Origin: Allorhizobium undicola ORS 992 = ATCC 700741 | GTDB taxonomy: Bacteria; Pseudomonadota; Alphaproteobacteria; Rhizobiales; Rhizobiaceae | DNA length: 64,000 nt | Direction: 5' to 3' | Assembly: GCF_000621665.1 (NCBI RefSeq) | Contig: NZ_JHXQ01000009.1 | Location: 62,001-126,000 of the forward strand | Part shown: one piece after another, positions 53,301-62,023 of the stretch | Numbering within the stretch: the stretch's first letter is position 1 | Layout of the letters: each line of letters starts with the position of its first letter | Position numbers and translations under genes: made by a program | The notes under the pieces: generated by a model | Databases searched by the model: none | What the model was told of the DNA's origin: nothing | What the model saw: only the letters and a program-made list of their open reading frames with translations

Positions 53301-54473
53301 ATGACGAATGAAACCAGCAGACAGGATGGACGCCCGGCCAAAATCCGCCTGGGCATGGTTGGTGGCGGGCAGGGCGCCTTTATCGGCGCCGTCCACCGCA
53401 TGGCCGCCCGGCTGGACGATCATTACGCGCTTTTGGCAGGGGCGCTATCGTCCACGCCGGAAAAATCCCGCGCATCCGGCGTGGCGCTTGGTCTCGATCC
53501 GGCCCGCTGCTACGGCTCCTTCGCGGAGATGGCCGAAAGCGAGGCAGCCCGTCCGGACGGCATAGAGGCGGTTTCCATCGTCACCCCCAACCATGTGCAT
53601 TTTCCCGCTGCAAAGGCTTTTCTGGAGCGCGGCATCCATGTGATCTGCGACAAGCCGGTGACGTCGAACCTGCAAGACGCCATGGCCTTGCAGGCGGTGG
53701 CGCAAAAAGCCAGCGCGCTTTTCATCCTCACGCATAATTATTCCGGCTATCCCATGGTGCGCCATGCCCGCGAACTGGTGGCCAGTGGCGAACTGGGGGA
53801 AATCCGGCTGGTGCAGATGGAATATGCACAGGACTGGCTGGCCGAGCCGGTGGAGCAGTCCGGGGCCAAGCAGGCCGTGTGGCGCACCGATCCGGCGCAA
53901 TCGGGCATTGGCGGCTCCACGGGCGACATAGGCACGCACGCCTTTCATCTCGGCAGCTTCATCTCCGGCCTTGAGCCGGAAGAGCTGGCCGCCGATGTCC
54001 ATACCTTCGTCGAAGGGCGGCGGCTGGATGACAACGCCCATGTCATGCTGCGTTTCAAGGGCGGCGCCAAAGGCCTGCTCTGGTGCAGCCAGGTGGCGAC
54101 CGGCAATGAAAATGGCCTGAAGGTCAGGGTTTATGGCACGCGCGCCGGGGTGGAATGGTCGCAGGCCGATCCCAATTATCTCTGGTTTACCCGGCTGGGC
54201 GAGCCCAAACAGTTGATCACGCGCGGCGGCGCGGGCGCAGGCCCGGCGGCAGCACGGGTGACACGCACGCCCTCCGGCCACCCGGAAGGCTATCTCGAAG
54301 CCTTCGCCACCATCTATAGCGAAGCGGCGGCCGCCATTCATGCAGCAAGGCGCGGTGCCGATGCCGATCCCGCCGTGCTTTACCCGACCGTGAGCGACGG
54401 GGTAAAGGGCGTTGCCTTCGTTGAGGCCTGCGTGGCGTCTTCCCGGCAAAACGGCGCCTGGGTCAGGTTCTAA
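53301..54473 (+). CDS. Gfo/Idh/MocA family NAD(P)-dependent oxidoreductase
   Basis: A 390-residue two-domain dehydrogenase. N-terminal Rossmann fold: [20 protein letters not shown] (GGGQGA dinucleotide loop, about 16-35), [35 protein letters not shown] and [14 protein letters not shown], where the lysine of CDKPV is the conserved active-site residue. The C-terminal domain includes [20 protein letters not shown] (catalytic His). The family acts on myo-inositol, glucose or 3-keto sugars. GGGAGAG precedes the ATG. Together with the isomerase and the glycosidase it suggests handling of a glycoside or derivatised sugar. Confidence 0.92.
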   Translation: MTNETSRQDGRPAKIRLGMVGGGQGAFIGAVHRMAARLDDHYALLAGALSSTPEKSRASGVALGLDPARCYGSFAEMAESEAARPDGIEAVSIVTPNHVHFPAAKAFLERGIHVICDKPVTSNLQDAMALQAVAQKASALFILTHNYSGYPMVRHARELVASGELGEIRLVQMEYAQDWLAEPVEQSGAKQAVWRTDPAQSGIGGSTGDIGTHAFHLGSFISGLEPEELAADVHTFVEGRRLDDNAHVMLRFKGGAKGLLWCSQVATGNENGLKVRVYGTRAGVEWSQADPNYLWFTRLGEPKQLITRGGAGAGPAAARVTRTPSGHPEGYLEAFATIYSEAAAAIHAARRGADADPAVLYPTVSDGVKGVAFVEACVASSRQNGAWVRF

Positions 54474-54492
54474 GACCAAGGAGTTTTCCATT

Positions 54493-55851
54493 ATGGATCC
54501 CAAACAGTTCGCGGCCCGCTTTCCTCAAGATTTTTTGTTCGGCGTTGCCACGGCCTCCTATCAGATCGAGGGGGCAACAAGGGCGGATGGCCGCAAGCCC
54601 TGCATATGGGATGCGTTTTCCAATATGCCGGGCCGGGTGTTCGCGCGTCATAACGGCGACATGGCCTGCGACCATTACAATCGCTGGGAGGAGGACCTCG
54701 ACCTGATGAAGGAGATGGGCGTTTCGGCCTATCGTTTCTCCATCGCCTGGCCGCGCATTCTTCCCGATGGCACGGGGCGTGTGAATGAAAAGGGGCTGGA
54801 CTTTTATGACCGGCTGCTGGACGGTTTGAAAGATCGCGGCATCAAGGCCTTCGCCACGCTTTATCACTGGGATCTGCCGCTGGCCTTGATGGGCGATGGC
54901 GGCTGGACGGCTCGCTCCACGGCCTATGCCTTTCAGCGTTATGCCAAGGTGGCGATGGCGCGGCTTGCCGACCGGCTGGATGCCGTGGCAACCTTCAACG
55001 AGCCCTGGTGTTCGGTCTGGCTATCGCATCTTTATGGTGTTCATGCGCCGGGAGAGCGCAGCATGGAGGCCGCCCTTCATGCCCTGCATTACACCAATCT
55101 TGCCCATGGGCTCGGTGTCGATGCCGTGCGGCAGGTGGCGGGAAATCTGCCGGTCGGGTTAGTCCTGAATGCCCATTCCGTTGTTCCCGGCTCTGACAGC
55201 GAGGCAGACAGGGCAGCGGCCGAGCGGGCGCATCAGTTCCACAATGGCGCCTTTTTCGATCCGGTTTTCCGGGGAAAATATCCCGAAGCCTTCATGGCGG
55301 CGCTTGGCGATCGAATGCCGAAAATCGAGGATGGCGACCTTGAGATCATTGCGCAAAAGCTCGACTGGTGGGGCCTGAATTATTACACCCCCATGCGCAT
55401 TGCCGATGATCGCGCCGAAGCGGCGGAATTTCCCGCGACGGTTCCCGCGCCGCCCGTTTCGCAGACCAAGACCGATATTGGCTGGGAGGTTTATTCGCCC
55501 GCTCTCGGCTCGCTGGTGAAGGAACTTTATGCCCGCTATGATCTTCCGCCCTGCTACATCACCGAAAACGGCGCCTGCTACAATATGGAGCCCGTGGCCG
55601 GTGAGGTGGATGACCAGCCCCGGCTGGATTACTATATCGATCATCTCGGCGTGGTGGCCGGTCTTGCCGCTGAAGGCCTGCCGATGAAGGGCTATTTCGC
55701 CTGGAGCCTCATGGACAATTTCGAATGGGCGGAAGGCTATCGAATGCGCTTCGGGCTTGTGCATGTCGATTATCAAACCCAGAAGCGGACCCTGAAAAAA
55801 AGCGGCAAATGGTATGCCGCGCTGGCGCAGGCCTTTGCGCAGAAGACATGA
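54493..55851 (+). CDS. Beta-glucosidase-type glycosidase, GH1 family
   Basis: A 452-residue GH1 retaining glycosidase. Typical N-terminal motif FLFGVATASYQIEGATRADG and RFSIAWPRILPDGTGRVNEK; acid/base glutamate in TFNEPW (about 169); nucleophile glutamate in YITENGA (about 357); and GYFAWSLMDNFEWAEGYRMR near the C-terminus. It would hydrolyse beta-glucosides, beta-galactosides or perhaps beta-xylosides in the cytoplasm; no signal peptide. AAGGAG precedes the ATG and it is the last gene of the operon. Confidence 0.93.
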   Translation: MDPKQFAARFPQDFLFGVATASYQIEGATRADGRKPCIWDAFSNMPGRVFARHNGDMACDHYNRWEEDLDLMKEMGVSAYRFSIAWPRILPDGTGRVNEKGLDFYDRLLDGLKDRGIKAFATLYHWDLPLALMGDGGWTARSTAYAFQRYAKVAMARLADRLDAVATFNEPWCSVWLSHLYGVHAPGERSMEAALHALHYTNLAHGLGVDAVRQVAGNLPVGLVLNAHSVVPGSDSEADRAAAERAHQFHNGAFFDPVFRGKYPEAFMAALGDRMPKIEDGDLEIIAQKLDWWGLNYYTPMRIADDRAEAAEFPATVPAPPVSQTKTDIGWEVYSPALGSLVKELYARYDLPPCYITENGACYNMEPVAGEVDDQPRLDYYIDHLGVVAGLAAEGLPMKGYFAWSLMDNFEWAEGYRMRFGLVHVDYQTQKRTLKKSGKWYAALAQAFAQKT

Positions 55852-56062
55852 TTTATAGCAAAAGTCATCGGAAGTGACCCTTGGTGTTGCGATCGTGTCG
55901 CGGCTGCGATTTTCTGTCGTTTTTGCGACACCATGCAGGATTGCCTTAATTATTTAATTATTTGGTACGGACTCATCCACTAGAGCTTGTAGCCCACCGG
56001 AGGCATGGGATCCTGCGACCTAACCGGTTTGCAGGATGTTCGGCCCTGCAAAGGAGAACAGC
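55852..56062 (+). promoter_or_regulatory. Upstream region of the EAL gene, with TTGCGA/TCGCAA-type inverted repeats
   Basis: GCGA/TCGC at 55889-55901 and TGTCG (55915-55919)/CGACA (55926-55930) form short inverted repeats. The word TTTTGCGACA (55921-55930) is the exact reverse complement of bases 11045-11054, in the operator-like repeat ahead of the giant repeat-protein gene. An AT-rich run (55946-55960, TTAATTATTTAATTA) may be the promoter core. Confidence 0.45.
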
Positions 56063-56815
56063 ATGAGTTGCAAAGGATGCCGCGAGGGCCAGGAGTTCGA
56101 AATCCCGTTTTCGATGGCCTTCCAGCCCATCGTCGATATGCGGGCCGGGCAGGTTTTTGGCTACGAGGCGCTGGTGCGGGGCGTAAACGGCGAGGGGGCT
56201 GGCAGCGTGCTGTCGCAGGTAACAGAGAAAAACCGCTATGCCTTCGATCAGCAATGCCGGGTGAGGGCGCTGGAGCTGGCTTCTCATTTGCGGGCCGCCG
56301 CACCCGAGGCGCTGCTGTCGATCAACTTCATGCCCAACGCCGTATACGAGCCGCGTGCCTGCATTCGCCTGACACTGGCCACCGCCATGCGGCTCGGCTT
56401 TCCGCTGCATAATATCATTTTCGAATTCACCGAAAACGAGGCGATGGACACCGTCCATCTGCTCAACATTTTGCGCACCTACAAGGATATGGGGTTCAAA
56501 ACCGCGATAGACGATTTTGGCGCGGGGCATTCCGGCTTGAACCTTCTGGCGAAATTCCAGCCCGATATCGTCAAGCTCGATATGGATCTGGTGCGCGATA
56601 TAGACCGCGATGTCGCCCGGCAGAAGGTGATGCGCCATACCGTGGCCATGCTGAAGGATCTGGGCGTCTTGCCGCTGTGCGAGGGCGTGGAGACGGAAGC
56701 CGAAATGCACACTCTATGCGACCTTGGCGTGGACCATCTTCAGGGCTATCTTCTGGCCCGTCCCGCTTTCGAAGCCTTCGAAATGCCAAAGCAGGCAAGC
56801 CGCACGGCGGCCTGA
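56063..56815 (+). CDS. EAL domain cyclic-di-GMP phosphodiesterase
   Basis: A 250-residue protein that is essentially a single EAL domain with an N-terminal SCKGCREG (Cys-x-x-Cys). Catalytic elements all appear: FAFQPIVD-type start (AFQPIVDM), YEALVRG (E of EAL), INFMPNAVY (Asn), EFTENEAMD (Glu), AIDDFGAGHSG (DDFGxG), IVKLDMDLVRDID (Lys), CEGVETEAE and LQGYLLARP (Gln). It should degrade c-di-GMP in the cytoplasm. It has no GGDEF or sensor domain; the CxxC could bind a metal or form a redox switch. AAAGGAGAA precedes the ATG. Transcribed toward the TrhO gene. Confidence 0.93.
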   Translation: MSCKGCREGQEFEIPFSMAFQPIVDMRAGQVFGYEALVRGVNGEGAGSVLSQVTEKNRYAFDQQCRVRALELASHLRAAAPEALLSINFMPNAVYEPRACIRLTLATAMRLGFPLHNIIFEFTENEAMDTVHLLNILRTYKDMGFKTAIDDFGAGHSGLNLLAKFQPDIVKLDMDLVRDIDRDVARQKVMRHTVAMLKDLGVLPLCEGVETEAEMHTLCDLGVDHLQGYLLARPAFEAFEMPKQASRTAA

Positions 56816-56876
56816 GGCAAGGGCAAGGTCGTTTTCCCGGAGCGTTGCAAATGAACCCGACATTGCCGGACGGGCT

Positions 56877-57839
56877 TCAGCTCCCCAGATGTTTCTCGCC
56901 GCGCTTTCTGGCCAGCGCAATCTGGCGCTGGCGTTGGCGGTAGCGCTCCCGGTCGTCTTCGCTACGGCTTTCGTGGCAATGCGGGCAGGAGACGCCTTCC
57001 TCGTAAAGCGGCGAGGTCATCTCCTCGGCGGTCAGCGGGTAGCGGCAGGCATGGCATAGATGATGCTCGCCCTGCTTCAGCCCATGCTTGATGGAAACGC
57101 GCTCGTCGAAGACGAAGCAGGCGCCATCCCACAGGCTTTCCTGCTCGGGCACCTCTTCAAGATATTTCAGGATGCCGCCCTTGAGGTGGTAGACCTCCTC
57201 GAAACCCTGCTGCTTCATATAGGCCGTGGCCTTTTCGCAGCGAATGCCGCCAGTGCAATACATGGCGATCTTCGGCTTGTTGTGCAGGCCGGGATTGTTC
57301 TTCACCCAATCGGGAAACTCCCGGAAGGTCTTGGTATTGGGGTCCACCGCACCGCGGAAAATGCCGATGGCCGTCTCGTAATCGTTGCGCGTGTCGATGA
57401 CGATGGTTTCCGGGTCGGAGATCAGCGCGTTCCAGTCCTTCGGATCGACATAGGTGCCGACAATCTGGTTGGGGTCGATGTTTTCGACGCCCATGGTGAC
57501 GATTTCCTTCTTCAGCCGCACCTTCATGCGCAGAAAGGGCATTTTGCGAGCCCGGCTTTCCTTGTGTTGCAGGGCGGCAAATTCCGGCTGGGCGCGCAGG
57601 AAGGCAAGAAGCGTGGCAATCGCTTCATCCGATCCGGCCACGGTGCCGTTGATGCCCTCATCAGCCAGAAGCAGCGTGCCCTTGATGCCGTTTTCCTGAC
57701 AAAGCGCGTAAAGGGGCGCGCGGAAGCTTTCGAACCGTGCAAAGGCGGCGAAGTGATAGAGGGCGGCCACGCAAAATGCGCCACCTTCTTCATGGGCGGG
57801 AATTGTTTCCTGGGCGGAAAAGGAAAGATCGTCTGTCAT
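56877..57839 (-). CDS. trhO: tRNA uridine 34 hydroxylase TrhO (rhodanese-related, YceA)
   Basis: A 320-residue protein. The N-terminal UPF0176-type domain ([18 protein letters not shown], about 55-72; [13 protein letters not shown]) precedes a rhodanese domain with the active-site loop [20 protein letters not shown] (catalytic Cys near 190) and [20 protein letters not shown]. The C-terminal zinc-like cysteine cluster ([23 protein letters not shown]) is also typical. TrhO hydroxylates U34 of certain tRNAs. ATG 57839 is chosen over the open extension to 57950. It ends close to the convergent EAL gene. Confidence 0.93.
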   Translation of the reverse strand: MTDDLSFSAQETIPAHEEGGAFCVAALYHFAAFARFESFRAPLYALCQENGIKGTLLLADEGINGTVAGSDEAIATLLAFLRAQPEFAALQHKESRARKMPFLRMKVRLKKEIVTMGVENIDPNQIVGTYVDPKDWNALISDPETIVIDTRNDYETAIGIFRGAVDPNTKTFREFPDWVKNNPGLHNKPKIAMYCTGGIRCEKATAYMKQQGFEEVYHLKGGILKYLEEVPEQESLWDGACFVFDERVSIKHGLKQGEHHLCHACRYPLTAEEMTSPLYEEGVSCPHCHESRSEDDRERYRQRQRQIALARKRGEKHLGS

Positions 57840-57925
57840 GACTTGCGAGATAATCCTTCGGAGCCGGTGAATCAACGGATTTCGCGGCCAGTTCTGCGCT
57901 TTGCCTTTCGTCAAGCCGCAAGTGT

Positions 57926-58837
57926 TCAGGCGGTGGCCGCCCGCAGCCACAGGCTCCTGACGATGGAGGCTTCCGGCTCCGGACCGTCGCGGAACAGCGC
58001 TTCGGCTGCATCCAGCGCGGCTTTACGCAGCAATTGCTGTTGACGGATGATGAGGCCAAGAAGCCGGGAAAGCGTTTCGGTGTCCGGCACCAGCGCCGGT
58101 TCGCCATCCAGCGTTGCCGCCAGCACGGTCAGGTCGTGTTCATGGCCCAGCATATCGGCCAGCGCCTTGGCCTCCTTTCGCTTCGCGGCCATGGCGGTTG
58201 GCCAGAGCTGGCGCAGAAGCGAAAGCTGCATCCAGTAGGTCTGTGTTGCCTTGCGCAAATCGTGATAGCTCTCGGCCTGCGGGTGGTTGCGGCATTCCTC
58301 AAGTGCGGCTTCAGCGCGCCTGAGCGTCTTTTTCCAGCCCTTGTGCACAATTCTGGCGGTGCGCTGCGGGCTGCCCGGCAGATCGGCGGCGCAAAAGGCA
58401 TCTATCGCCTCGCGGCAGGAATGCGCCGCCTTGCGGGCTTCTGCCGCCAGATCGCCGCACTCGGCTTCGATCCGGCCGCGCCGCTGCTCAAGCGCTCCGG
58501 CGGCCAGGGCGGTGGCGGACCGCTCATGCTCGTCATTGGCAAAGCCGGAGAGGTAAGCGGCCGTTTCCATCAGGGCGGTGGCATCGCGCACGGCAGACAG
58601 CGAACGGGCAACGCTTGCCAGCCTCGTATTTTCGCGCTTGCGCAGATCCGGCACGGCACTTGCGATCAGCCGGTAGAGCGCGCGCGCTCTTTTCATGCGC
58701 CGCCTTGCTTCGTGTATCGCGGAATGGATACCTTCCGGTGCCGTTTCCAGAAGATCGGCAGCCTGCGAAAGCTGATCGCCAAGCACGGTCTCGACGGCTT
58801 TGTGAAAGTGGATGTCCGGGCTCAGCCAGTAGGGCAT
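57926..58837 (-). CDS. CHAD domain protein
   Basis: A 303-residue all-helical protein with the CHAD pattern of conserved basic and histidine residues: [20 protein letters not shown] (about 35-55), [40 protein letters not shown] (about 205) and [21 protein letters not shown] domains bind polyphosphate and can target proteins to polyphosphate granules. It overlaps the end of the CYTH gene by 16 bases, so the two are coupled; the two domains are fused in other bacteria. Start MPYWLSP (58837) follows GGAG; the open frame continues to 58876. Confidence 0.88.
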   Translation of the reverse strand: MPYWLSPDIHFHKAVETVLGDQLSQAADLLETAPEGIHSAIHEARRRMKRARALYRLIASAVPDLRKRENTRLASVARSLSAVRDATALMETAAYLSGFANDEHERSATALAAGALEQRRGRIEAECGDLAAEARKAAHSCREAIDAFCAADLPGSPQRTARIVHKGWKKTLRRAEAALEECRNHPQAESYHDLRKATQTYWMQLSLLRQLWPTAMAAKRKEAKALADMLGHEHDLTVLAATLDGEPALVPDTETLSRLLGLIIRQQQLLRKAALDAAEALFRDGPEPEASIVRSLWLRAATA

Positions 58838-59310
58838 TTCCGTTTTTCTCCGGACGTGCCTGACGTGGCCAGCCATTGGTTGGAATAATGCCTGTCACCC
58901 GTTACCTCCCGGCCGATCCATGGCGGCAGGGGCGGGTCGTCGCTGACGCAGTCCAGCTCGACCTCGGCAACGACGAGCCCGGCATGGTCGCCATCGAATA
59001 CGTCCACTTCCCAGAGATAGCCGCCATATTCCACGTTGTAGCGGGTCTTTGCGATGACGATGCCTTGCGCCTTGTCGATGAGTTCCAGCCCATCGGCGAT
59101 GGGCACGTCATATTCGAACTCGTCCCGGCTCAGGCCGACATGGCCGATCTTGATGGTCAGGGTCGCCGTCTTGCGATCCTTCACCCGGACCCTGAGGGAG
59201 CGGTCCTCGGCAGAGATGATGTAGCCCTGCAAAAATTCCGAGGCTTTGGAAACATGCTGCTTCCAGGCATCGTTGCGGACCAGAAACTTTCGCTCGATTT
59301 CCTTTGCCAT
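58822..59310 (-). CDS. CYTH domain protein (triphosphate tunnel enzyme)
   Basis: A 162-residue CYTH protein. It starts MAKEIERKFLVRND, the ExExK signature, and continues with basic and acidic barrel residues LRVRVKDRKTATLTIKIGHV, RYNVEYGGYLWEVDVFDGDH and LVVAEVELDC. The family hydrolyses inorganic triphosphate or related substrates using a divalent metal in a tunnel of charged residues. Coupled with the CHAD gene, it suggests polyphosphate or tripolyphosphate handling. An adenylate cyclase role (CyaB type) is less likely given length and context. Confidence 0.9.
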   Translation of the reverse strand: MAKEIERKFLVRNDAWKQHVSKASEFLQGYIISAEDRSLRVRVKDRKTATLTIKIGHVGLSRDEFEYDVPIADGLELIDKAQGIVIAKTRYNVEYGGYLWEVDVFDGDHAGLVVAEVELDCVSDDPPLPPWIGREVTGDRHYSNQWLATSGTSGEKRKCPTG

Positions 59311-59525
59311 GTCAGCGCTCCACGCCTTTTCGCCAGGCCTGCTCCACGGGAGCCTGCACAATGGGAGAATGTCGGGCTTTTGACAAGACAGACATTCCCC
59401 ACCTGTGCGCATTTGTCCCGATTGCGACAGTGTGCCGGACGTGCGGCAAAAGTGGCTTTCCCTTTTCGAGAAGCTGATCTAGAACGGACGGCAGAATTTC
59501 AATCGTTTGAAGAGGAGGGGCCGCC

Positions 59526-60164
59526 ATGGCTTCCAGAACCGAAAAGCTGCTTGCCACGCTCAAGCTTCAGCCTGTCGTGCCGGTGCTGATCGTGGACGAT
59601 GCCAAGGATGCCGTGCCGCTCGCCAGGGCGCTGGTTGCCGGTGGGCTGAAGGCAATCGAGATCACCATGCGCACGCCTGCCGCCCTTGAGGCGGTCAAGC
59701 GCGTGGCGGGTGAAGTGGAGGGGGCTGTTGCCGGGGCGGGCACCATTCTCAACCCCGCGCATTTCGAGGCAGCGGTTGCCGCCGGATCGCAGTTCATCGT
59801 CAGCCCCGGCACCACGCCCTCCTTGCTCAAGGCTGCGGCTGAATCGGATATTCCGCTTTTGCCGGGCGCTGCAACCGCCAGCGAGGTGATGACGCTGCGC
59901 GAGGCGGGCTATGAGGTGCTGAAATTCTTTCCCGCCGAGCAGGCGGGCGGGGCGGCCTACTTGAAATCGCTGTCTTCGCCTTTGGCCGGTACGTTGTTTT
60001 GCCCCACGGGCGGCATTTCACTGAAGAATGCCCGCGATTATCTTTCGCTGCCGAATGTGGTGTGCGTGGGTGGTTCCTGGGTTGCGCCAAAAGAGATGGT
60101 GGCCGCAGGCGACTGGGCGGGAATTACCCGTCTTGCATCGGAAGCCTTTGCGCTGAAGGGCTGA
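59526..60164 (+). CDS. eda: KDPG aldolase (2-dehydro-3-deoxyphosphogluconate aldolase)
   Basis: A 212-residue class I aldolase cleaving KDPG to pyruvate and glyceraldehyde 3-phosphate (Entner-Doudoroff pathway). Motifs: [19 protein letters not shown] (catalytic Glu about 44), [55 protein letters not shown] and [18 protein letters not shown] (Schiff-base Lys about 136), ending with [20 protein letters not shown] and CVGGSWV. A strong GAGGAGG precedes the ATG. The 6-phosphogluconate dehydratase gene edd is not in the window. Confidence 0.95.
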   Translation: MASRTEKLLATLKLQPVVPVLIVDDAKDAVPLARALVAGGLKAIEITMRTPAALEAVKRVAGEVEGAVAGAGTILNPAHFEAAVAAGSQFIVSPGTTPSLLKAAAESDIPLLPGAATASEVMTLREAGYEVLKFFPAEQAGGAAYLKSLSSPLAGTLFCPTGGISLKNARDYLSLPNVVCVGGSWVAPKEMVAAGDWAGITRLASEAFALKG

Positions 60165-60249
60165 TTTCACGCCTTTTTTACCGCCGATCCTTGGGTTTTG
60201 CGATTTTGCTTCCTACCTTCCGGTCATGATGTTTGACCGGGAGAAAAAC

Positions 60250-60984
60250 ATGTTCGACGCCAGAAAGCTGCTTGACCAGTTCCTCGCAGGCCAGATGCAG
60301 GGCTCGGGCGCAAGCCTTCGCCAGAAAGGGGAAGGGGCGTTGAAAATGGCCCGCAACAATCCCTGGAAGACCGGTGCCTTGCTTTCCGTGCTGCTCGGCA
60401 GCAAGACGGGCCGGTCGGTTGCCACCGGCGCGCTGAAGGCGGGCGGGTTGGCGCTGATTGCCGGCCTTGGCTACAGCGCTTACCGCAATTACAAATCCGG
60501 CAAGGCGCCGGAGGATATTCCCGCCCTGCCGGAATTGCCCGCCGTGCCGGATAGCTCGCCCTTCAGCCCCGCTGTCGCGCTTGGCAATGATTTTGCCCTG
60601 ACGCTGGTGAAGGCGATGATCGCGGCCGCCAAGGCCGATGGCCATATCGATGACGAGGAGCGGGTGCGGATCCTTGAAAAAATCCATGCGGTCGATCTTG
60701 GCGACGAGGCGGAGGCCTTTCTGGCCGAGGAGCTTGCCAATCCGACCAACATGGACGCGCTCGTGGCGGCGGCGAGAAGCGAAGAGCAGAAGGTGGAGCT
60801 TTATACCGCCTCCCGCCTGACGATCGATCCGGACACGCGCGCCGAACGCGGCTATCTCGATCTTCTTGCCGGGCGGCTTGGTCTGCCTGAAGATCTGCTT
60901 GCCCATATCGAGGCCACGGTGCGGCAGGCCAAATCTTCTCACTTGGAGCAAAGCCCTTCCTCTTTTGCCGGAAACGGGTCATAG
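60250..60984 (+). CDS. DUF533/TerB-like protein
   Basis: A 244-residue protein. A short N-terminal amphipathic part (MFDARKLLDQFLAGQMQGSG) and a Gly-rich hydrophobic segment (GALKAGGLALIAGLGYSAYR, about 58-78) precede a TerB-like helical domain: LVKAMIAAAKADGHIDDEER, with metal-ligand-type acidic residues (about 120-140), and SRLTIDPDTRAERGYLDLLA. This is the DUF533 (YebE) architecture; function unknown, often envelope-associated. ATG 60250 has GGGAGA; the frame is open to 60226. Confidence 0.88.
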   Translation: MFDARKLLDQFLAGQMQGSGASLRQKGEGALKMARNNPWKTGALLSVLLGSKTGRSVATGALKAGGLALIAGLGYSAYRNYKSGKAPEDIPALPELPAVPDSSPFSPAVALGNDFALTLVKAMIAAAKADGHIDDEERVRILEKIHAVDLGDEAEAFLAEELANPTNMDALVAAARSEEQKVELYTASRLTIDPDTRAERGYLDLLAGRLGLPEDLLAHIEATVRQAKSSHLEQSPSSFAGNGS

Positions 60985-61018
60985 CTGGGCAAAGCTGCAC
61001 TGGCATGAGGGGGCGCCG

Positions 61019-61708
61019 ATGAAGGATCTTCGAAGCTACAAGGGGGCCGATGTCGTGCCGGTCCATCTCGAGGGCAGGCTTGTCAGCATCGATCCGCTGC
61101 GGGGCGAGTCCGACATGGTCGCGCTTTGGGAGGCTTTTGGCGGTCTGGAGATCAACCCGGCGTTGCAATATTTCAGCCAGCCCTATTTTTCCGGTTTCGA
61201 GGATTTCGTCCGCTGGCTGAATTCCGTGGCGAAGAGCGGCTGGGTCACGCATCTGTTCCGGGAAAAAGCCACCGGCGAGGTCGTCGGAATGGCAAGCTTC
61301 ATGCGCACCGATGCGGCAAACGGGGTGACGGAAGTTGGCGGTGTGGCGCATGGCCCGCTCATGAAGCGCTCGCCGCTTGCCACTGAAGCCCATTATCTGA
61401 TGGCGCGCCATGTATTCGACGATTTGAACTATCGCCGATATGAGTGGAAATGCGACAATCGCAACGAGCCGAGCAAGCAGGCCGCCAGACGCTACGGCTT
61501 TACCTTCGAAGGTATTTTCCGCCAGCACATGATCAGCAAGGGCGAAAACCGGGATACGGCCTGGTTTTCCATGATCGATGCAGAATGGCCATTGCTGAAG
61601 GCGGGTTTCGAGGCCTGGCTTTCGCCGGGGAATTTCGACGCGCAAGGCAATCAGAAACGGCGGCTCGAAGATATTCGCGCCGCGCTTTTGCCGGAGGCGG
61701 ACCGCTGA
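61019..61708 (+). CDS. GNAT family N-acetyltransferase (RimJ/RimL type)
   Basis: A 229-residue acetyltransferase with the fold segments VTHLFREKATGEVVGMASFM (about 75-95), VGGVAHGPLMKRSPLATEAH (acetyl-CoA strand region), and the RimJ/RimL-type YEWKCDNRNEPSKQAARRYG and FTFEGIFRQHMISKGENRDT (about 140-185). Probably acetylates an amino group of a small molecule or protein. A GAGGGGG precedes ATG 61019. Its stop overlaps the start of the next small gene (TGATG). Confidence 0.9.
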   Translation: MKDLRSYKGADVVPVHLEGRLVSIDPLRGESDMVALWEAFGGLEINPALQYFSQPYFSGFEDFVRWLNSVAKSGWVTHLFREKATGEVVGMASFMRTDAANGVTEVGGVAHGPLMKRSPLATEAHYLMARHVFDDLNYRRYEWKCDNRNEPSKQAARRYGFTFEGIFRQHMISKGENRDTAWFSMIDAEWPLLKAGFEAWLSPGNFDAQGNQKRRLEDIRAALLPEADR

Positions 61709-61953
61709 TGAAGAAGGAAGATCGCCGCTCTGCCATTGCCGCAGCCACGATCCTGCTGGCTTTTGGCCTCTCGGTTTTTCTGATGCCGAAGCTGGTGCTC
61801 TGGATCGGCAATTATTCTCCCACGCTTGCCGCTCTTGCGGGGGCGGCGGTGCTGCTGTCTTTCTTCGCGGTGCTTTGGGTGCGGGCGCGGTATCAGCGCG
61901 TCGGACCGAAAAGTGGGGACCGGTTTTCGGGCAAATCCGATGCGGGGAATTAA
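61708..61953 (+). CDS. Small membrane protein (81 residues), C-terminus encoded by a repeat element
   Basis: Begins at ATG 61708 inside the stop codon of the GNAT gene (TGATG), so it is translationally coupled. It has two hydrophobic helices (IAAATILLAFGLSVFLMPKL and LAALAGAAVLLSFFAVLWVR) and no recognised family. The last residues (RVGPKSGDRFSGKSDAGN) are encoded by the palindromic element at 61898-61944, which therefore supplies the stop codon. Low-complexity coupling and lack of homology leave the chance that it is a fortuitous frame, but overlap and hydrophobic pattern favour a real gene. Confidence 0.6.
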   Translation: MKKEDRRSAIAAATILLAFGLSVFLMPKLVLWIGNYSPTLAALAGAAVLLSFFAVLWVRARYQRVGPKSGDRFSGKSDAGN

Positions 61954-62000
61954 GCGTCGGACCGAAAAGTGGGAACCGGTTTTCGGATAAATCCGACGCG
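61898..62000. repeat. Tandem pair of RIME-like palindromic elements
   Basis: Copy 1 (61898-61944) and copy 2 (61954-62000) are each 47 bases, start GCGTCGGACCGAAAAGTGGG and end CCGA(T/C)GCG, and differ at four positions; repeat spacing is 56 bases. Each has an internal CCGAAAA...TTTTCGG inverted repeat around an ACCGG core, the classic rhizobial/Brucella intergenic element. Copy 1 extends into the small membrane protein gene. Confidence 0.85.
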
Positions 62001-62023
62001 GAAAGGTGATTTTCACAGTTGCA

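Noticed and set aside
55946-55960. TTAA repeats considered as a CtrA site
   Set aside because: The two TTAA words are four bases apart, not the seven of the usual CtrA motif.
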